Origin: an uncultured Thermoguttaceae bacterium
GTDB taxonomy: Bacteria; Planctomycetota; Planctomycetia; Pirellulales; Thermoguttaceae
Length of the DNA: 64,000 nt
Direction: 5' to 3'
Assembly (NCBI GenBank): GCA_938042245.1
Contig: CALIRO010000065.1
Span: 1-64,000 of the forward strand
Shown here: positions 55,817 to 64,000 of the stretch, piece by piece
How the letters are laid out: every line of letters begins with the position of its first letter
How positions within the stretch are numbered: the first letter of the stretch is position 1
Program-made: the position numbers and the translations under genes
Notes under the pieces: generated by a model
Databases searched by the model: none
What the model saw: only the letters and a program-made list of their open reading frames with translations
Told to the model about the DNA's origin: nothing

Positions 55817-58401
55817 CGGCCTTCCTGAGGCCGGAAGCTTGGTTACCGGAAATGTCCCTTTCTTTATGGGTACCGGCAGTATGGGCTTCTGCGGAGGCTA
55901 CCTGGGTGGACGGGCTGCTGGTGCTCGTCAAGGTGGTGCTGGGCCTTTGCATGGTGATTTTCGTCCACGAATTGGGCCATTTTCTGGTAGCCAAACTGAC
56001 TGGCGTATGGTGTGAGAAGTTTTATTTGGGATTTGACTTTTTTGGGCTTCGGTTGTTCCGGTTTCGGTGGGGGGAGACGGAATATGGCGTTGGCGCGTTT
56101 CCGTTGGGCGGGTATGTGAAGATGTTGGGCCAGGAGGACCATCCGGGGCGATTGCGGGAGGAATTGGAGCGGGCGAGAATGGCAAAATCCTCCCAAACTT
56201 CCCAAACTATGCAAACAATGCATTCTTCTCAATCTGCCCAAATTGTTCAAGGTCAACAATCTTCCCAAATTCTCCAAAGTCCGGATTCTCCTCCACTATC
56301 CAAAATAGATGCTGAGTGTACCACTCCATTCGAAACTACCCAACCATCTCCAACTCCCCCATTCCCTACCCCTACTTCCCACCAGAGCCCATCCCGTGTG
56401 GAACCATCCGGTACCGGTTTGGAACCATCGGGCTTGGGAGCCCCAGACCGCTCTGCTTCCGATCGCCCTTCCTCTTTGGGAGAGGAAGATGAGATAGCCG
56501 CTCTTGAAGCGGCCTTATACCATCCCCGAAGTTACTTGGCCAAAAGTGTGCCTCAACGGATGGCGATCATCGCTGCGGGTGTGGCGATGAATGTGGTGTT
56601 TGCTTTCTTGGTGGCTATTTGGGCATTTGCAGTGGGTGTAGAGGATGTACGCTGTGGGGTGGGCGAAGTGGTGCCAGGCCAGCCTGCTTGGCAAAAAAAC
56701 ATCCTGCCTGGGGATCAAATTTTGGAAATCGGTGGCCGAAAAGTAGAGCGGTTCCAGCAACTGCGTACTGACATTTCTTTAGGCGATACGGAAAAGGGGG
56801 TGGAGTTGCTGGTACAGCGTCCGGGGCAACCAGAAGCACGCCGGCTGCATGTGTACCCACAAACCAAAGGGAAATATCCCACGATTGGAGTAGGGGTACC
56901 CTGGACCAACCAATTGAGGCAGGAATTGGCCGCAGTGCCTGGAACTGCCGCCTCCTTCTCCGATCCTGCGTTAATGCCTGGGGATCGAATTATTGGGGTC
57001 AATGGGCATCCGGTGGGTAGTTATGGAGAGCTTCGGCGGGCCTTGGCCCAGTGGGCGGATCAGCCGATCACGCTTCACATTCAGCGGGTTTTATCTGAGG
57101 CCCCTTCTGCCGACTTTTCTGCTTCTGGGAGAGTACCATTGGGGAAATCCCAGCTTCCATCCGGAGGAGCAAATGATTCTCCTAATCCGAACGGGGAAAA
57201 TCCACCTTCTGCCGATCCGAACTCCGCACCGGCCCAGCAGATGGTGGTTCGGATAGCTCCTCAGCCGATCCGCCGATTGGGTTTCATCTTGGAAATGGGC
57301 CCGATTGTGGCCATTCAGGAGGATTCCCCTGCCCACCGGGCCGGTCTGTTAGCAGAAGAAAAGACTCAGGCGTCTGGAACCTCCCGAGCCGGCGATATCC
57401 TAACCAGTGTGGACGGCCAACCGGTGGGTGATCCGCTGACGCTTCCCGAACGGCTTCGAAAGCGGGCCAAAGCACAGCCGGGCACTCTCGTCCGGCTTGG
57501 CGTGCTTCGGCAGGGCCGCTCGATAGAGTTTTCTGTGCCGCTTCGGGATGTGGATATGTATTATGAGAGTTTTACCCCGGAAAGTCCGGTGGCTGTACCG
57601 AGTTTAGGGATCGCTTATCAAGTCCGGAATAAAGTAGTAGGGGTGATTCCGGGTAGTCCGGCAGCCCAGGTAGGCATTCAGCCGGGAAGCCTATTGTTGG
57701 CCGCTCATGTCCTCCCGCCGGAGGAGTTTGAAGATGCTCGACTTAGCTCAGCCCAACTTCGAGTGGCCAAGAAAATGCTGGGCGTTCCGATTAAAGCGGT
57801 TTTAGCGGACAAGCCCAATTGGCCTTATTTGCTAAACCGACTCCAACACGCCCTACCTGGTACCACCGTGGAAGTCCAACTGCAGGATCCGAGCGGTCAG
57901 GAGCAGACGGTTCGGCTCCAGCCAGTCCCGTTAGAGGGGGCCTATGATCCGATGCGAGGATTGCTCCTGGAGCCGGATACTTTCCACCGAAAGGCCGACT
58001 CGGTTTGGGCAGCCCTGAGCATGGCTTATCAAGAAACGGTCGATTCCCTGACGCTCATTTTCCGAATGCTCCGGGCGTTGGGTTCCGGACAGGTCTCGGC
58101 CAGCGAACTGCGAGGGCCGATCGGTATCATTGATGCGGCCGTCCAATTTGCTTCCGCAGGCACTGGAGAATTCCTCCTTTTCCTTTGCATCCTAAGCGCC
58201 AACTTGGCCGTATTGAATTTTCTGCCCATTCCAGTCCTGGACGGAGGGCACATGGTCTTTTTGGCCTACGAAGGTATCCGCGGCAAGCCGCCCAGTGAAC
58301 GCGTGCTGGTAACCTTAACGTATCTAGGACTGTTTTTTATCCTCGGCTTGGTGATCTGGGTGACCGGGATGGACATTGGCCGGTGGTTTGCCGGCAATTA
58401 A
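55792..58401 (+). CDS. rseP: RseP-like site-2 metalloprotease with PDZ domains and a low-complexity insert
   Basis: This 869-residue intramembrane protease has the zinc motif HELGH at 60-64 in the first helix region and the second site PVLDGGHMVF near residue 815. About 120 residues of Ser/Gln/Pro-rich low complexity interrupt it (about 125-245) between the first and second membrane regions. At least three PDZ-like domains follow, including VVPGQPAWQKNILPGDQILE and GVIPGSPAAQVGIQPGS. RseP cleaves anti-sigma factors and signal peptide remnants. AGGAGG is seven bases before the TTG at 55792; an ATG two codons later is the alternative start. The gene follows dxr in a translationally coupled pair, a common arrangement. 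Confidence 0.9.
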   Translation: MGMFQNGLAAFLRPEAWLPEMSLSLWVPAVWASAEATWVDGLLVLVKVVLGLCMVIFVHELGHFLVAKLTGVWCEKFYLGFDFFGLRLFRFRWGETEYGVGAFPLGGYVKMLGQEDHPGRLREELERARMAKSSQTSQTMQTMHSSQSAQIVQGQQSSQILQSPDSPPLSKIDAECTTPFETTQPSPTPPFPTPTSHQSPSRVEPSGTGLEPSGLGAPDRSASDRPSSLGEEDEIAALEAALYHPRSYLAKSVPQRMAIIAAGVAMNVVFAFLVAIWAFAVGVEDVRCGVGEVVPGQPAWQKNILPGDQILEIGGRKVERFQQLRTDISLGDTEKGVELLVQRPGQPEARRLHVYPQTKGKYPTIGVGVPWTNQLRQELAAVPGTAASFSDPALMPGDRIIGVNGHPVGSYGELRRALAQWADQPITLHIQRVLSEAPSADFSASGRVPLGKSQLPSGGANDSPNPNGENPPSADPNSAPAQQMVVRIAPQPIRRLGFILEMGPIVAIQEDSPAHRAGLLAEEKTQASGTSRAGDILTSVDGQPVGDPLTLPERLRKRAKAQPGTLVRLGVLRQGRSIEFSVPLRDVDMYYESFTPESPVAVPSLGIAYQVRNKVVGVIPGSPAAQVGIQPGSLLLAAHVLPPEEFEDARLSSAQLRVAKKMLGVPIKAVLADKPNWPYLLNRLQHALPGTTVEVQLQDPSGQEQTVRLQPVPLEGAYDPMRGLLLEPDTFHRKADSVWAALSMAYQETVDSLTLIFRMLRALGSGQVSASELRGPIGIIDAAVQFASAGTGEFLLFLCILSANLAVLNFLPIPVLDGGHMVFLAYEGIRGKPPSERVLVTLTYLGLFFILGLVIWVTGMDIGRWFAGN

Positions 58402-58797
58402 GGTTCTCCAGGGCCGTTTGTCCCCATCTTGCCTCCGGAGCCGCTCCTATTAAGGTATGGCATTTGTCCTGGTATTGGATTATGAGCTTGCCGCGCTTGC
58501 CCCCTGCCCGGCTGAAACCGCCCCTCATAACGGCTAGAACAACCCTTCATAGGTAAGGGCCTTGTCCCATTTTCTTCAAAAATCTTCGGTCAATCCTTGT
58601 CCTTTTCCAGTTTAGGGGAACTTTTTGCAAGGAACTAACATCCAAAAAAGGTAGAATTGGAAAGAAAAATTCCCCTTTTTGGGGGAAAGGAACCTCCGTT
58701 TGCCTTTTTAGAGAAATCCAAGAACGCATTGAAGCGGAAAAGGATTGAAAGGGTCTTCTTGGGAGTTTAGGTCCTTGGAGAGAGAGGAGAAATTGCT
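58402..58797. other. Spacer without recognised gene
   Basis: This lies between rseP and the DUF4139 gene on the same strand. It is AT-rich toward the right and has no clear terminator or promoter. A ribosome binding site (GAGGAG) near its right end serves the DUF4139 gene. Confidence 0.4.
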
Positions 58798-60966
58798 ATG
58801 AGAAGGTGTTTTTGGAATCAGGTGTGGCTGGTAGGCGTCGGGGTTGTGATAGTGGGGAGCTTGGCCTGGGCGCAGCAGCCGGGACCGGCTGTGCTGGGAG
58901 CGGCGCCGGGTAAACCCGGCTCGGCCAATCTGCCGCTAAAACGCATTGTGCTGTTTAGCTCTGGGGTCGGCTTTTTTGAACACCGAGGCGAACTGGTCGA
59001 TGACGCCCAGGTGGAACTCCGCTTCCGCACCGAAAACATCAACGACCTCTTAAAGAGCATGGTGGTTTTCGACGAAGGGGGCAAGGTCTCTGTGGTAACC
59101 TATGCCTCGAAGGACCCGATTAGCCGCACACTGAAAAGTTTTGCCGTAGATCTGACGCCCAATCCTACGCTGGGGGAACTGCTGAATCAACTGCGGGGCG
59201 AAAAGGTTCGGCTTGAAGCGCCCAATGAGATTATTGGTACGATTCTGGGCGTGGAGGTCCGGGAGGTCAATGTGGGTGATAAGCAGGTGCAGAAGGTGGA
59301 GTTTTTGAATCTGCTAACAGAAGCGGGGATCCGATCGGTTGCCTTGGAGAAGGTCAGTGCCATTAAGCTGGTCAACGAGAAGATCGACAGTGAGCTGAAC
59401 AAGGCATTGGCCGTTTTGGCCACCGCTCGAGATGTGGATAAAAAGGCGGTGGTAATCCGGTTTACTGGGGAAGGCAAACGGCAAGGACGGATCGGCTACA
59501 TTCTGGAGACACCCGTTTGGAAGACCAGTTATCGGTTGGTGCTGGAGGAGGGCAAACCGGCCCTGCTGCAAGGCTGGGCGATTGTGGAAAACACCACCGA
59601 AGAAGATTGGAACGAGGTGAATCTGGCTTTGGTGAGTGGTCGGCCGATTTCGTTCCAGATGGATTTGTACCAACCATTGTATTTACCCAGGCCCATGGAA
59701 AAGCTGGAACTGTATGCGTCGCTTCGGCCCAGGGTGTATGAACAGGATTTAAGCCGTCGGGAGAGAGAATTTTTAGCCCGTGCGGCGGACAAAGCGGCTG
59801 AGGTCGCAATGGATGCCGAAAGAGAGGAAGCCGACGAGGCGGCCGCCACTCGGGGCCTAGAACGGCGGGCACGGGCTTTGGCGGCTGCACCGGGGTTTGC
59901 GGGCGCCCCCTCGCCCGGAGCGCCCCCGATGGAACAAGCCAAACAGCTAAAGGCCGACGGCGGATTTGCCTTCCGTCGGGATGTGCCGTCGGCGGCTACC
60001 GCCACCCAACTGGGTGAGGCCTTCGAATACCAGATTCAGACACCGGTCAGCCTGCCCCGGCAGCAATCGGCTATGCTGCCCATCGTCAACGCAGAAGTCC
60101 AGGCGGAAAAAGTGTCTATCTATACCCCTTCGGTTCATCCGAAACATCCGCTCCTAGGCCTGCGCATGACCAATACCAGCAAATCATATCTCATGCAAGG
60201 CCCCATGACCGTCTTCGATGAAGGGGCCTATGCCGGCGATACCAAGATTCAGGACATTCCTCCTGGCAGCCAGCGCCTGCTAAGCTATGCCTTGGACCTG
60301 AAAGTGGAAGTGGCGCCGGAAAGCAAAGGTAAACCGGAGGAACTAGTCAGCGTGCAACTGGTTAAAGGGGTGGCCTATATCAGCCGAAAATACGCCCGCT
60401 CCCAGGTTTATACGGTGAAAAACTCCGCCGACAAAGTCCGAAAAGTACTGATCGAGTACCCCTACGATCCACAGTGGACGCTCATTAGCCCAAAGGAACC
60501 GGCCGAAAAGACCAGGGACATGTATCGCTTCTTGGTCGAAGCCAAGCCCGGCGAACCTGCCACGCTGGCGGTCGAAGAAGAACGCACCGAGCGTCAGCAG
60601 GTGGCCATCACCAACTTGGACGACGGGATGATCGCCATCTTCCTGCAGGCCAAGGTCGTAACCGACCAAGTAAAGGCAGCTTTAAAGCAGGTGGTGGCGT
60701 TGAAAGCCGAGTGGCAGACGCTACAAGTGAAGCGTCAGCAACTGGAGGAGCAGATTCGCGTGATCGAGGAGGAGCAGGCGCGGATTCGGCAGAACATGGC
60801 CCAGTTGGACCGCACGAGCGACCTGTACAAGCGCTATGTACAGAAGTTTGCCGAGCAGGAGGACCAGAACGACAAGATCCGTGCCGAGATTAAGGCAGTT
60901 ACCGACCAGATCAATGCGGCCAAGAAGAAGTTGGACGATTACCTGATGAGCCTGGAAGTAAAGTAA
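58798..60966 (+). CDS. Secreted DUF4139-domain protein with C-terminal coiled coil
   Basis: This 722-residue protein has a signal peptide ending AWA|Q. It has LKRIVLFSSGVGFFEHRGEL, NINDLLKSMVVFDEGG and the DUF4139-type beta structure WKTSYRLVLEEGKPALLQGWAIVENTTEEDW. After a coiled, Ala-rich middle comes a second beta region (PIVNAEVQAEKVSIY). The last 90 residues form a coiled coil (LEEQIRVIEEEQARIRQNM). The domain family is widespread and its function is poorly known. GAGGAG eight bases before the ATG fixes the start. I see no operon partner. Confidence 0.82.
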   Translation: MRRCFWNQVWLVGVGVVIVGSLAWAQQPGPAVLGAAPGKPGSANLPLKRIVLFSSGVGFFEHRGELVDDAQVELRFRTENINDLLKSMVVFDEGGKVSVVTYASKDPISRTLKSFAVDLTPNPTLGELLNQLRGEKVRLEAPNEIIGTILGVEVREVNVGDKQVQKVEFLNLLTEAGIRSVALEKVSAIKLVNEKIDSELNKALAVLATARDVDKKAVVIRFTGEGKRQGRIGYILETPVWKTSYRLVLEEGKPALLQGWAIVENTTEEDWNEVNLALVSGRPISFQMDLYQPLYLPRPMEKLELYASLRPRVYEQDLSRREREFLARAADKAAEVAMDAEREEADEAAATRGLERRARALAAAPGFAGAPSPGAPPMEQAKQLKADGGFAFRRDVPSAATATQLGEAFEYQIQTPVSLPRQQSAMLPIVNAEVQAEKVSIYTPSVHPKHPLLGLRMTNTSKSYLMQGPMTVFDEGAYAGDTKIQDIPPGSQRLLSYALDLKVEVAPESKGKPEELVSVQLVKGVAYISRKYARSQVYTVKNSADKVRKVLIEYPYDPQWTLISPKEPAEKTRDMYRFLVEAKPGEPATLAVEEERTERQQVAITNLDDGMIAIFLQAKVVTDQVKAALKQVVALKAEWQTLQVKRQQLEEQIRVIEEEQARIRQNMAQLDRTSDLYKRYVQKFAEQEDQNDKIRAEIKAVTDQINAAKKKLDDYLMSLEVK

Positions 60967-61055
60967 AGCCGGGCTAAGGGGTAGTGCCTGGAGAGGGGCG
61001 GCGATTCCCCTAGGCGAAGCTATTGCTTACCACAGCCAGGTTGAAGCGGAATGGA

Positions 61056-61706
61056 TTAGAGGTTAGTTAAAGGCTCCTTCCGTTGGAGGGCATGGGCTTC
61101 CAATCGGAGGAGCCTTTGTTTGATGGCTAATCCCCCAGGAGCGGAAAAGCCCACTAGTTTCCCTCCCGTGCCAACCACCCGATGGCAGGGTATAAGGATC
61201 GGGATGGGATTTCGGGCCAGGCATTGGCCTACTGCCCGGGCTGCCCGAGGAGAACCGACCCCCAGAGCCAACTGTCCATAGGTTACAGTGCTTCCATACG
61301 GGATTTGCCGACATAGGGCATATACCCTCGCTTGAAACTGGCTGCAAGGACCAGGATCGAGCAGCACATCCGTAAAGTGAACGATCTTCCCCTCCGCATA
61401 GGCCCGGAGTTGATCCATTAAAACTGTCTGTTCCCTCTTCAGGGGAAGAGGGCCTATTACATCCCCTTTGGGTTCGATTTTTCCTCCGAGAATCCCCCCA
61501 TTTAGATAGGGAAAGTCCGCCCAATGGATGGGATAACCTAGGAGTTTCCCTAGTGCAATCCCCGCTGAAGTGGGGTTTTTATGCCCAAGAGTTAATCCAC
61601 GGACTTTCTCTCTGGTCCAAACAATCCCCATCCACCCCAATTGGGTGGGAAAAAGTAAAAAATATGGGGGGAATTCTTCAATCTCTATGGAATTTTTTCT
61701 TCCCAT
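61056..61706 (-). CDS. ogt: Methylated-DNA-protein cysteine methyltransferase
   Basis: This 216-residue repair protein transfers alkyl groups from O6-alkylguanine to its own cysteine. The active site is PIPILIPCHRVVG, the helix-turn-helix is FQARVYALCRQIPYGSTVTY, and the end is GKLVGFSAPGGLAIKQRLL. A longer than usual N-terminal domain, with an insert near GGKIEPKGDVIGPLP, precedes it. GAGG is four bases before the ATG. It is convergent with the DUF4139 gene. Confidence 0.93.
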   Translation of the reverse strand: MGRKNSIEIEEFPPYFLLFPTQLGWMGIVWTREKVRGLTLGHKNPTSAGIALGKLLGYPIHWADFPYLNGGILGGKIEPKGDVIGPLPLKREQTVLMDQLRAYAEGKIVHFTDVLLDPGPCSQFQARVYALCRQIPYGSTVTYGQLALGVGSPRAARAVGQCLARNPIPILIPCHRVVGTGGKLVGFSAPGGLAIKQRLLRLEAHALQRKEPLTNL

Positions 61707-62034
61707 AATGCCTCACTAACGGTGGGTTTATATCCCCCGTGATAGGTATTCCTCTACTTGGACCCCCCAAAATAGGGCAAGTACCCAGAACAAAATTTTA
61801 GAAAGCTTCCGAAAAGGATTCCCTATTTGCATCTTACAGGGGGTATTATACCCCATAAAATAGGAGGAAGTATTCGTTTCCGGGGCTTCTTTAATGCCTC
61901 GGATTATCATATTATCATAAAAATAATAGTTTTCCGGGGTGGTGAAAGATTTGTCCCCAGACAACCAGGCTCCCTAGAGGGAGGAGGCTTTAGGGGGAAT
62001 AGGACGTCTTTGGGTTTGATCAAAGGTGGTTCCG
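61707..62034. other. Divergent spacer with a perfect inverted repeat
   Basis: GGGGTA-TTA-TACCCC (61840-61854) lies between the divergent ogt and unknown genes and could be an operator. AAAGGTGG near 62022 is the ribosome binding site of the plus gene. No other feature is visible. Confidence 0.45.
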
Positions 62035-62778
62035 ATGAATCCGTATAGTGGGCTGTGCGATGATTTTTATGTGAACATGAATCTTTGTACGGAAATGGAC
62101 CTTCCAAGCAACCGGGAAACTATTCTCCACTTTTTTGAACGGGTTCGGAAAGCCTATCCGGGTATGCGAAACTTTTACTGCCGGGAAGAGGGCGAAGTTG
62201 TGTTGGAGGAGGATAAGGAAGAAGGCAGATACCGGTGGTGTTCGGTAGAGCCTCGCCGGGTCTGTTCCGGTTATGTGAACCCCGAAGAGATCCCAGAGGC
62301 TTTGGCTCAGCATCGCCTGGTACTTGAGTTGGCCCCGTATGAACTTTCGATCAGTCCTTTGGATTGTGAAGCGCTCGATGTCCTGTTTGGCTTTGACTTT
62401 ACTTATCGGGGCAATCATAACCAGGCGGTGGCGGAGGCATTGGGGCTCCCTCCTGCTTTGGAACGCTTTGCCGAATGGCCCGGCAGCACGGTCATTCATT
62501 ATGAACCTTGCCTGACGCTGGCGTTGGACAAAGAGTGTCGTCGGCAATGTCGCGTGAGCCTGGAAACCAGGACCAACGCCTATCATGTTCGTACCGGCGA
62601 TTATCCGGAAGAACAGATCAGTGTGTATGTTACCTGTCGGCAATATGGAAGTCTGGCCAAGGAGGAGGCCTTCGTTAGAACGTTTCAGGAATTGGTCCAC
62701 CTTTGCCAGCACGTAATTGATTCATATGTGATCGATAGCCTCTTGCAGCCGCTAGCCCGGGTGATTGCTACTCAATAA
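62035..62778 (+). CDS. Hypothetical protein of unknown family
   Basis: This protein of 247 residues starts MNPYSGLCDDFYVNMNLCTE. It contains FFERVRKAYPGMRNFYCREE, then a middle with ALDVLFGFDFTYRGNHN and a C-terminal helix with FQELVHLCQHVIDSYVI. It has several cysteines and no signal peptide or membrane helix, so it is probably cytoplasmic. AAAGGTGG five bases before the ATG at 62035 fixes the start; an in-frame GTG at 62026 overlaps that site. I recognise no family or motif. It is convergent with the YTV protein. Confidence 0.7.
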   Translation: MNPYSGLCDDFYVNMNLCTEMDLPSNRETILHFFERVRKAYPGMRNFYCREEGEVVLEEDKEEGRYRWCSVEPRRVCSGYVNPEEIPEALAQHRLVLELAPYELSISPLDCEALDVLFGFDFTYRGNHNQAVAEALGLPPALERFAEWPGSTVIHYEPCLTLALDKECRRQCRVSLETRTNAYHVRTGDYPEEQISVYVTCRQYGSLAKEEAFVRTFQELVHLCQHVIDSYVIDSLLQPLARVIATQ

Positions 62779-62828
62779 TTTTGCCTCCCATCTGCTAAAC
62801 TTGGCCCCATCCAGCCACGGCTCCACTG

Positions 62829-62871
62829 AAAACAAAAACGGCGGCCCAACTCGCTTTCCGTTGAGCCGCCG
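62829..62871 (-). terminator. Rho-independent terminator of the YTV protein gene
   Basis: On the minus strand CGGCGGCTCAAC pairs with GTTGGGCCGCCG with one mismatch, and a T-rich TTTTTGTTTTC follows (complement of 62829-62838). It lies about 70 bases past the stop codon of the YTV-repeat gene. Confidence 0.8.
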
Positions 62872-62939
62872 CTCCACGGCGAGACCAGGCCTGCGCCGAC
62901 GTCTCCGCCTAGAGGCACGCTCCGATGTTCCTGCCCGCT

Positions 62940-64000
62940 TTAGTTGCTGCTAGCAGGCTCACACGCCTTCGGCTCGCAGCACGATGGCTTCCAAACCGGC
63001 ACCGGGCAGCAAACCTTCACCGGCACCTGCGTGCATACCACCCTCGGCACACACCGGGTTACCGTATAGGGCACTTGCTTCGCCACGTACCGCACGCACT
63101 GCACTGTCTTGGTTTCGGTTACCGGCTTGCAAATCGTATAGGGCACCAGTTTCGTCCGTTGCTCCGGCACCAACCGGCACACCTGATACTGCACGGTCTT
63201 GACCCGTTGCTCCGGAACTAACCGGCACACCTGATACTCGCACGTCCGCTGCTCCGGTACCAGCTTGCAGACCTGGTAGGTGCAAGTACGCTCCTCCGGT
63301 ACGAGTTTGCACACTCTATACGTGCAGGTCTTGACTCGCTGCTCCGGAACCAGCTTGCAGACCTGATACTGGACAGTTTTGACCCGCTGCTCCGGTACCA
63401 GGCGGCAGACCTGATAGCTACAAGTCCGCTGTTCCGGAACCATCCGGCAGACCTGATACTGCACAGTCTTCACCCGCTGCTCCGGTACCATCTTGCAGAC
63501 CTGATACTGCACAGTCTTCACCCGCTGCTCCGGTACCAGGCGGCAGACCTGGTAGGTGCAAGTGCGCTGTTCCGGAACCATCTTGCAGACCTGATACTGC
63601 ACGGTCTTGACCCGCTGCTCCGGAACCATCTTGCAGACGGTGTAGGTGCAAGTGCGCTGTTCCGGAACCATCTTGCAGACCTGATACTGCACGGTCTTGA
63701 CCCGCTGCTCCGGAACCAGCTTGCAGACGGTATAGGTGCAAGTGCGCTGTTCCGGAACCAGCTTGCAGACCTGATACTGCACGGTCTTGACCCGCTGTTC
63801 CGGAACCATCTTGCAGACGGTGTAGGTGCAAGTGCGCTGTTCCGGAACCAGCTTGCAGACCTGATACTGCACGGTCTTGACCCGCTGCTCCGGAACCAGC
63901 TTGCAGACGGTGTAAGGAACCTTTTTCACACAGGTCTCGGCCACGTATTTAACACATTCGATCTCTTTTTCGACTACTTCAGGCACCCAGACCTTTTTGA
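62940..64000 (-). CDS. Planctomycetal Cys-rich YTV-repeat wall protein (partial)
   Basis: The visible 353 residues run off the window at the N terminus; the frame continues upstream as KKVWVPEVVEKE, so the true start is outside. Seventeen tandem units VCKLVPEQR-VKTVQYQ (16 residues) or VCKLVPEQR-TCTYT (14 residues) fill 63135-63908. A Cys-rich end follows, with VTRCVPRVVCTQVPVKVCCP and CEPKACEPASSN. This repeat is known from planctomycete cell-wall proteins (YTV domain), thought to be linked by disulfides. The units are near identical, which suggests recent expansion or gene conversion. A signal peptide is expected outside the window. Confidence 0.9.
   Translation of the reverse strand, partial: KKVWVPEVVEKEIECVKYVAETCVKKVPYTVCKLVPEQRVKTVQYQVCKLVPEQRTCTYTVCKMVPEQRVKTVQYQVCKLVPEQRTCTYTVCKLVPEQRVKTVQYQVCKMVPEQRTCTYTVCKMVPEQRVKTVQYQVCKMVPEQRTCTYQVCRLVPEQRVKTVQYQVCKMVPEQRVKTVQYQVCRMVPEQRTCSYQVCRLVPEQRVKTVQYQVCKLVPEQRVKTCTYRVCKLVPEERTCTYQVCKLVPEQRTCEYQVCRLVPEQRVKTVQYQVCRLVPEQRTKLVPYTICKPVTETKTVQCVRYVAKQVPYTVTRCVPRVVCTQVPVKVCCPVPVWKPSCCEPKACEPASSN
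63135..63908 (-). repeat. Tandem coding repeat of 42- and 48-bp units
   Basis: There are 17 units in this stretch, ten of 48 bases and seven of 42 bases, often alternating so that a 90-base pair repeats. The DNA is nearly as conserved as the protein (for example GGAACCATCTTGCAGAC recurs), which favours recent duplication. Confidence 0.9.

Noticed and set aside
63135-63908. Regularly spaced repeats, considered as a CRISPR array
   Set aside because: The repeats are in frame, abut without unique spacers and encode a known wall-protein motif.

Overview
The window looks like chromosomal DNA from a planctomycete, with GC content in the mid-fifties by eye. The evidence is a Cys-rich YTV/VPEQR-repeat wall protein at the right end, a DUF1080 sugar hydrolase, a Tat-exported Gfo/Idh/MocA oxidoreductase, a small basic protein typical of the PVC superphylum, two Pro/Ala-rich secreted beta-barrel-like proteins, a zinc-ribbon protein with a very long Pro/Gly linker, and a Ser/Thr kinase fused to a caspase-like domain. 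Genus cannot be assigned from the sequence alone. There is no phage, IS transposase, CRISPR array or rRNA here.

Layout. 1-7.2 kb (minus): an end-truncated ORF, a ProRS-like protein, a LarA-type racemase, the small basic protein, an AmrS-type radical SAM enzyme overlapping a small His-containing membrane protein, and a Flp-type pilin. 7.6-18.3 kb: a barrel protein, ilvD, a secreted protein, an oxidoreductase, a long NDK-like kinase and two ATP-grasp ligases, the second fused to a GNAT domain. 18.5-28.3 kb (plus): a 1,091-residue TPR protein, a membrane protein, then a minimal Tad/Flp pilus cluster (cpaB, FHA-cpaF, tadB, tadC). 28.5-33.6 kb: the zinc-ribbon protein and the kinase-caspase. 34-37.3 kb: ackA and a second barrel protein. 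38.2-42.8 kb (plus): a TIM-barrel isomerase and a YhaO/YhaN-type nuclease-ATPase pair. 43.2-48.0 kb (minus): asnS and hisD-hisC-hisB. 48.5-51.7 kb: a B12-type radical SAM protein and a DUF1080 protein. 52-58.4 kb: tRNA-Arg(ACG), ftsH, dxr and an rseP-like protease. 58.8-64 kb: a DUF4139 protein, ogt, an unknown protein and the YTV protein.

The main new observations are three. (1) About 160-bp foldback elements occur in six spacers, each built of two inverted REP-like hairpins inside longer GTACC-ended arms. (2) The ProRS-like protein keeps its editing and anticodon-binding domains but has lost class II motifs 2 and 3, so it may be a trans-editing factor rather than a synthetase. (3) The radical SAM enzyme has a Tat-like N terminus and overlaps a small membrane protein with cytochrome-b-like histidine spacing. 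Smaller observations include a 73-bp duplication that rewrote the C terminus of the TPR protein, a sigma-54-like site before the pilin gene, and low-complexity inserts in otherwise conserved enzymes.

Functionally, most genes are ordinary housekeeping: amino-acid synthesis (ilvD, hisBCD), translation, isoprenoid synthesis (dxr) and membrane proteolysis (ftsH, rseP). Mixed with these are envelope and appendage functions (Tad pilus, barrel proteins, YTV protein, TPR protein). All calls come from reading the sequence; no database search was run.
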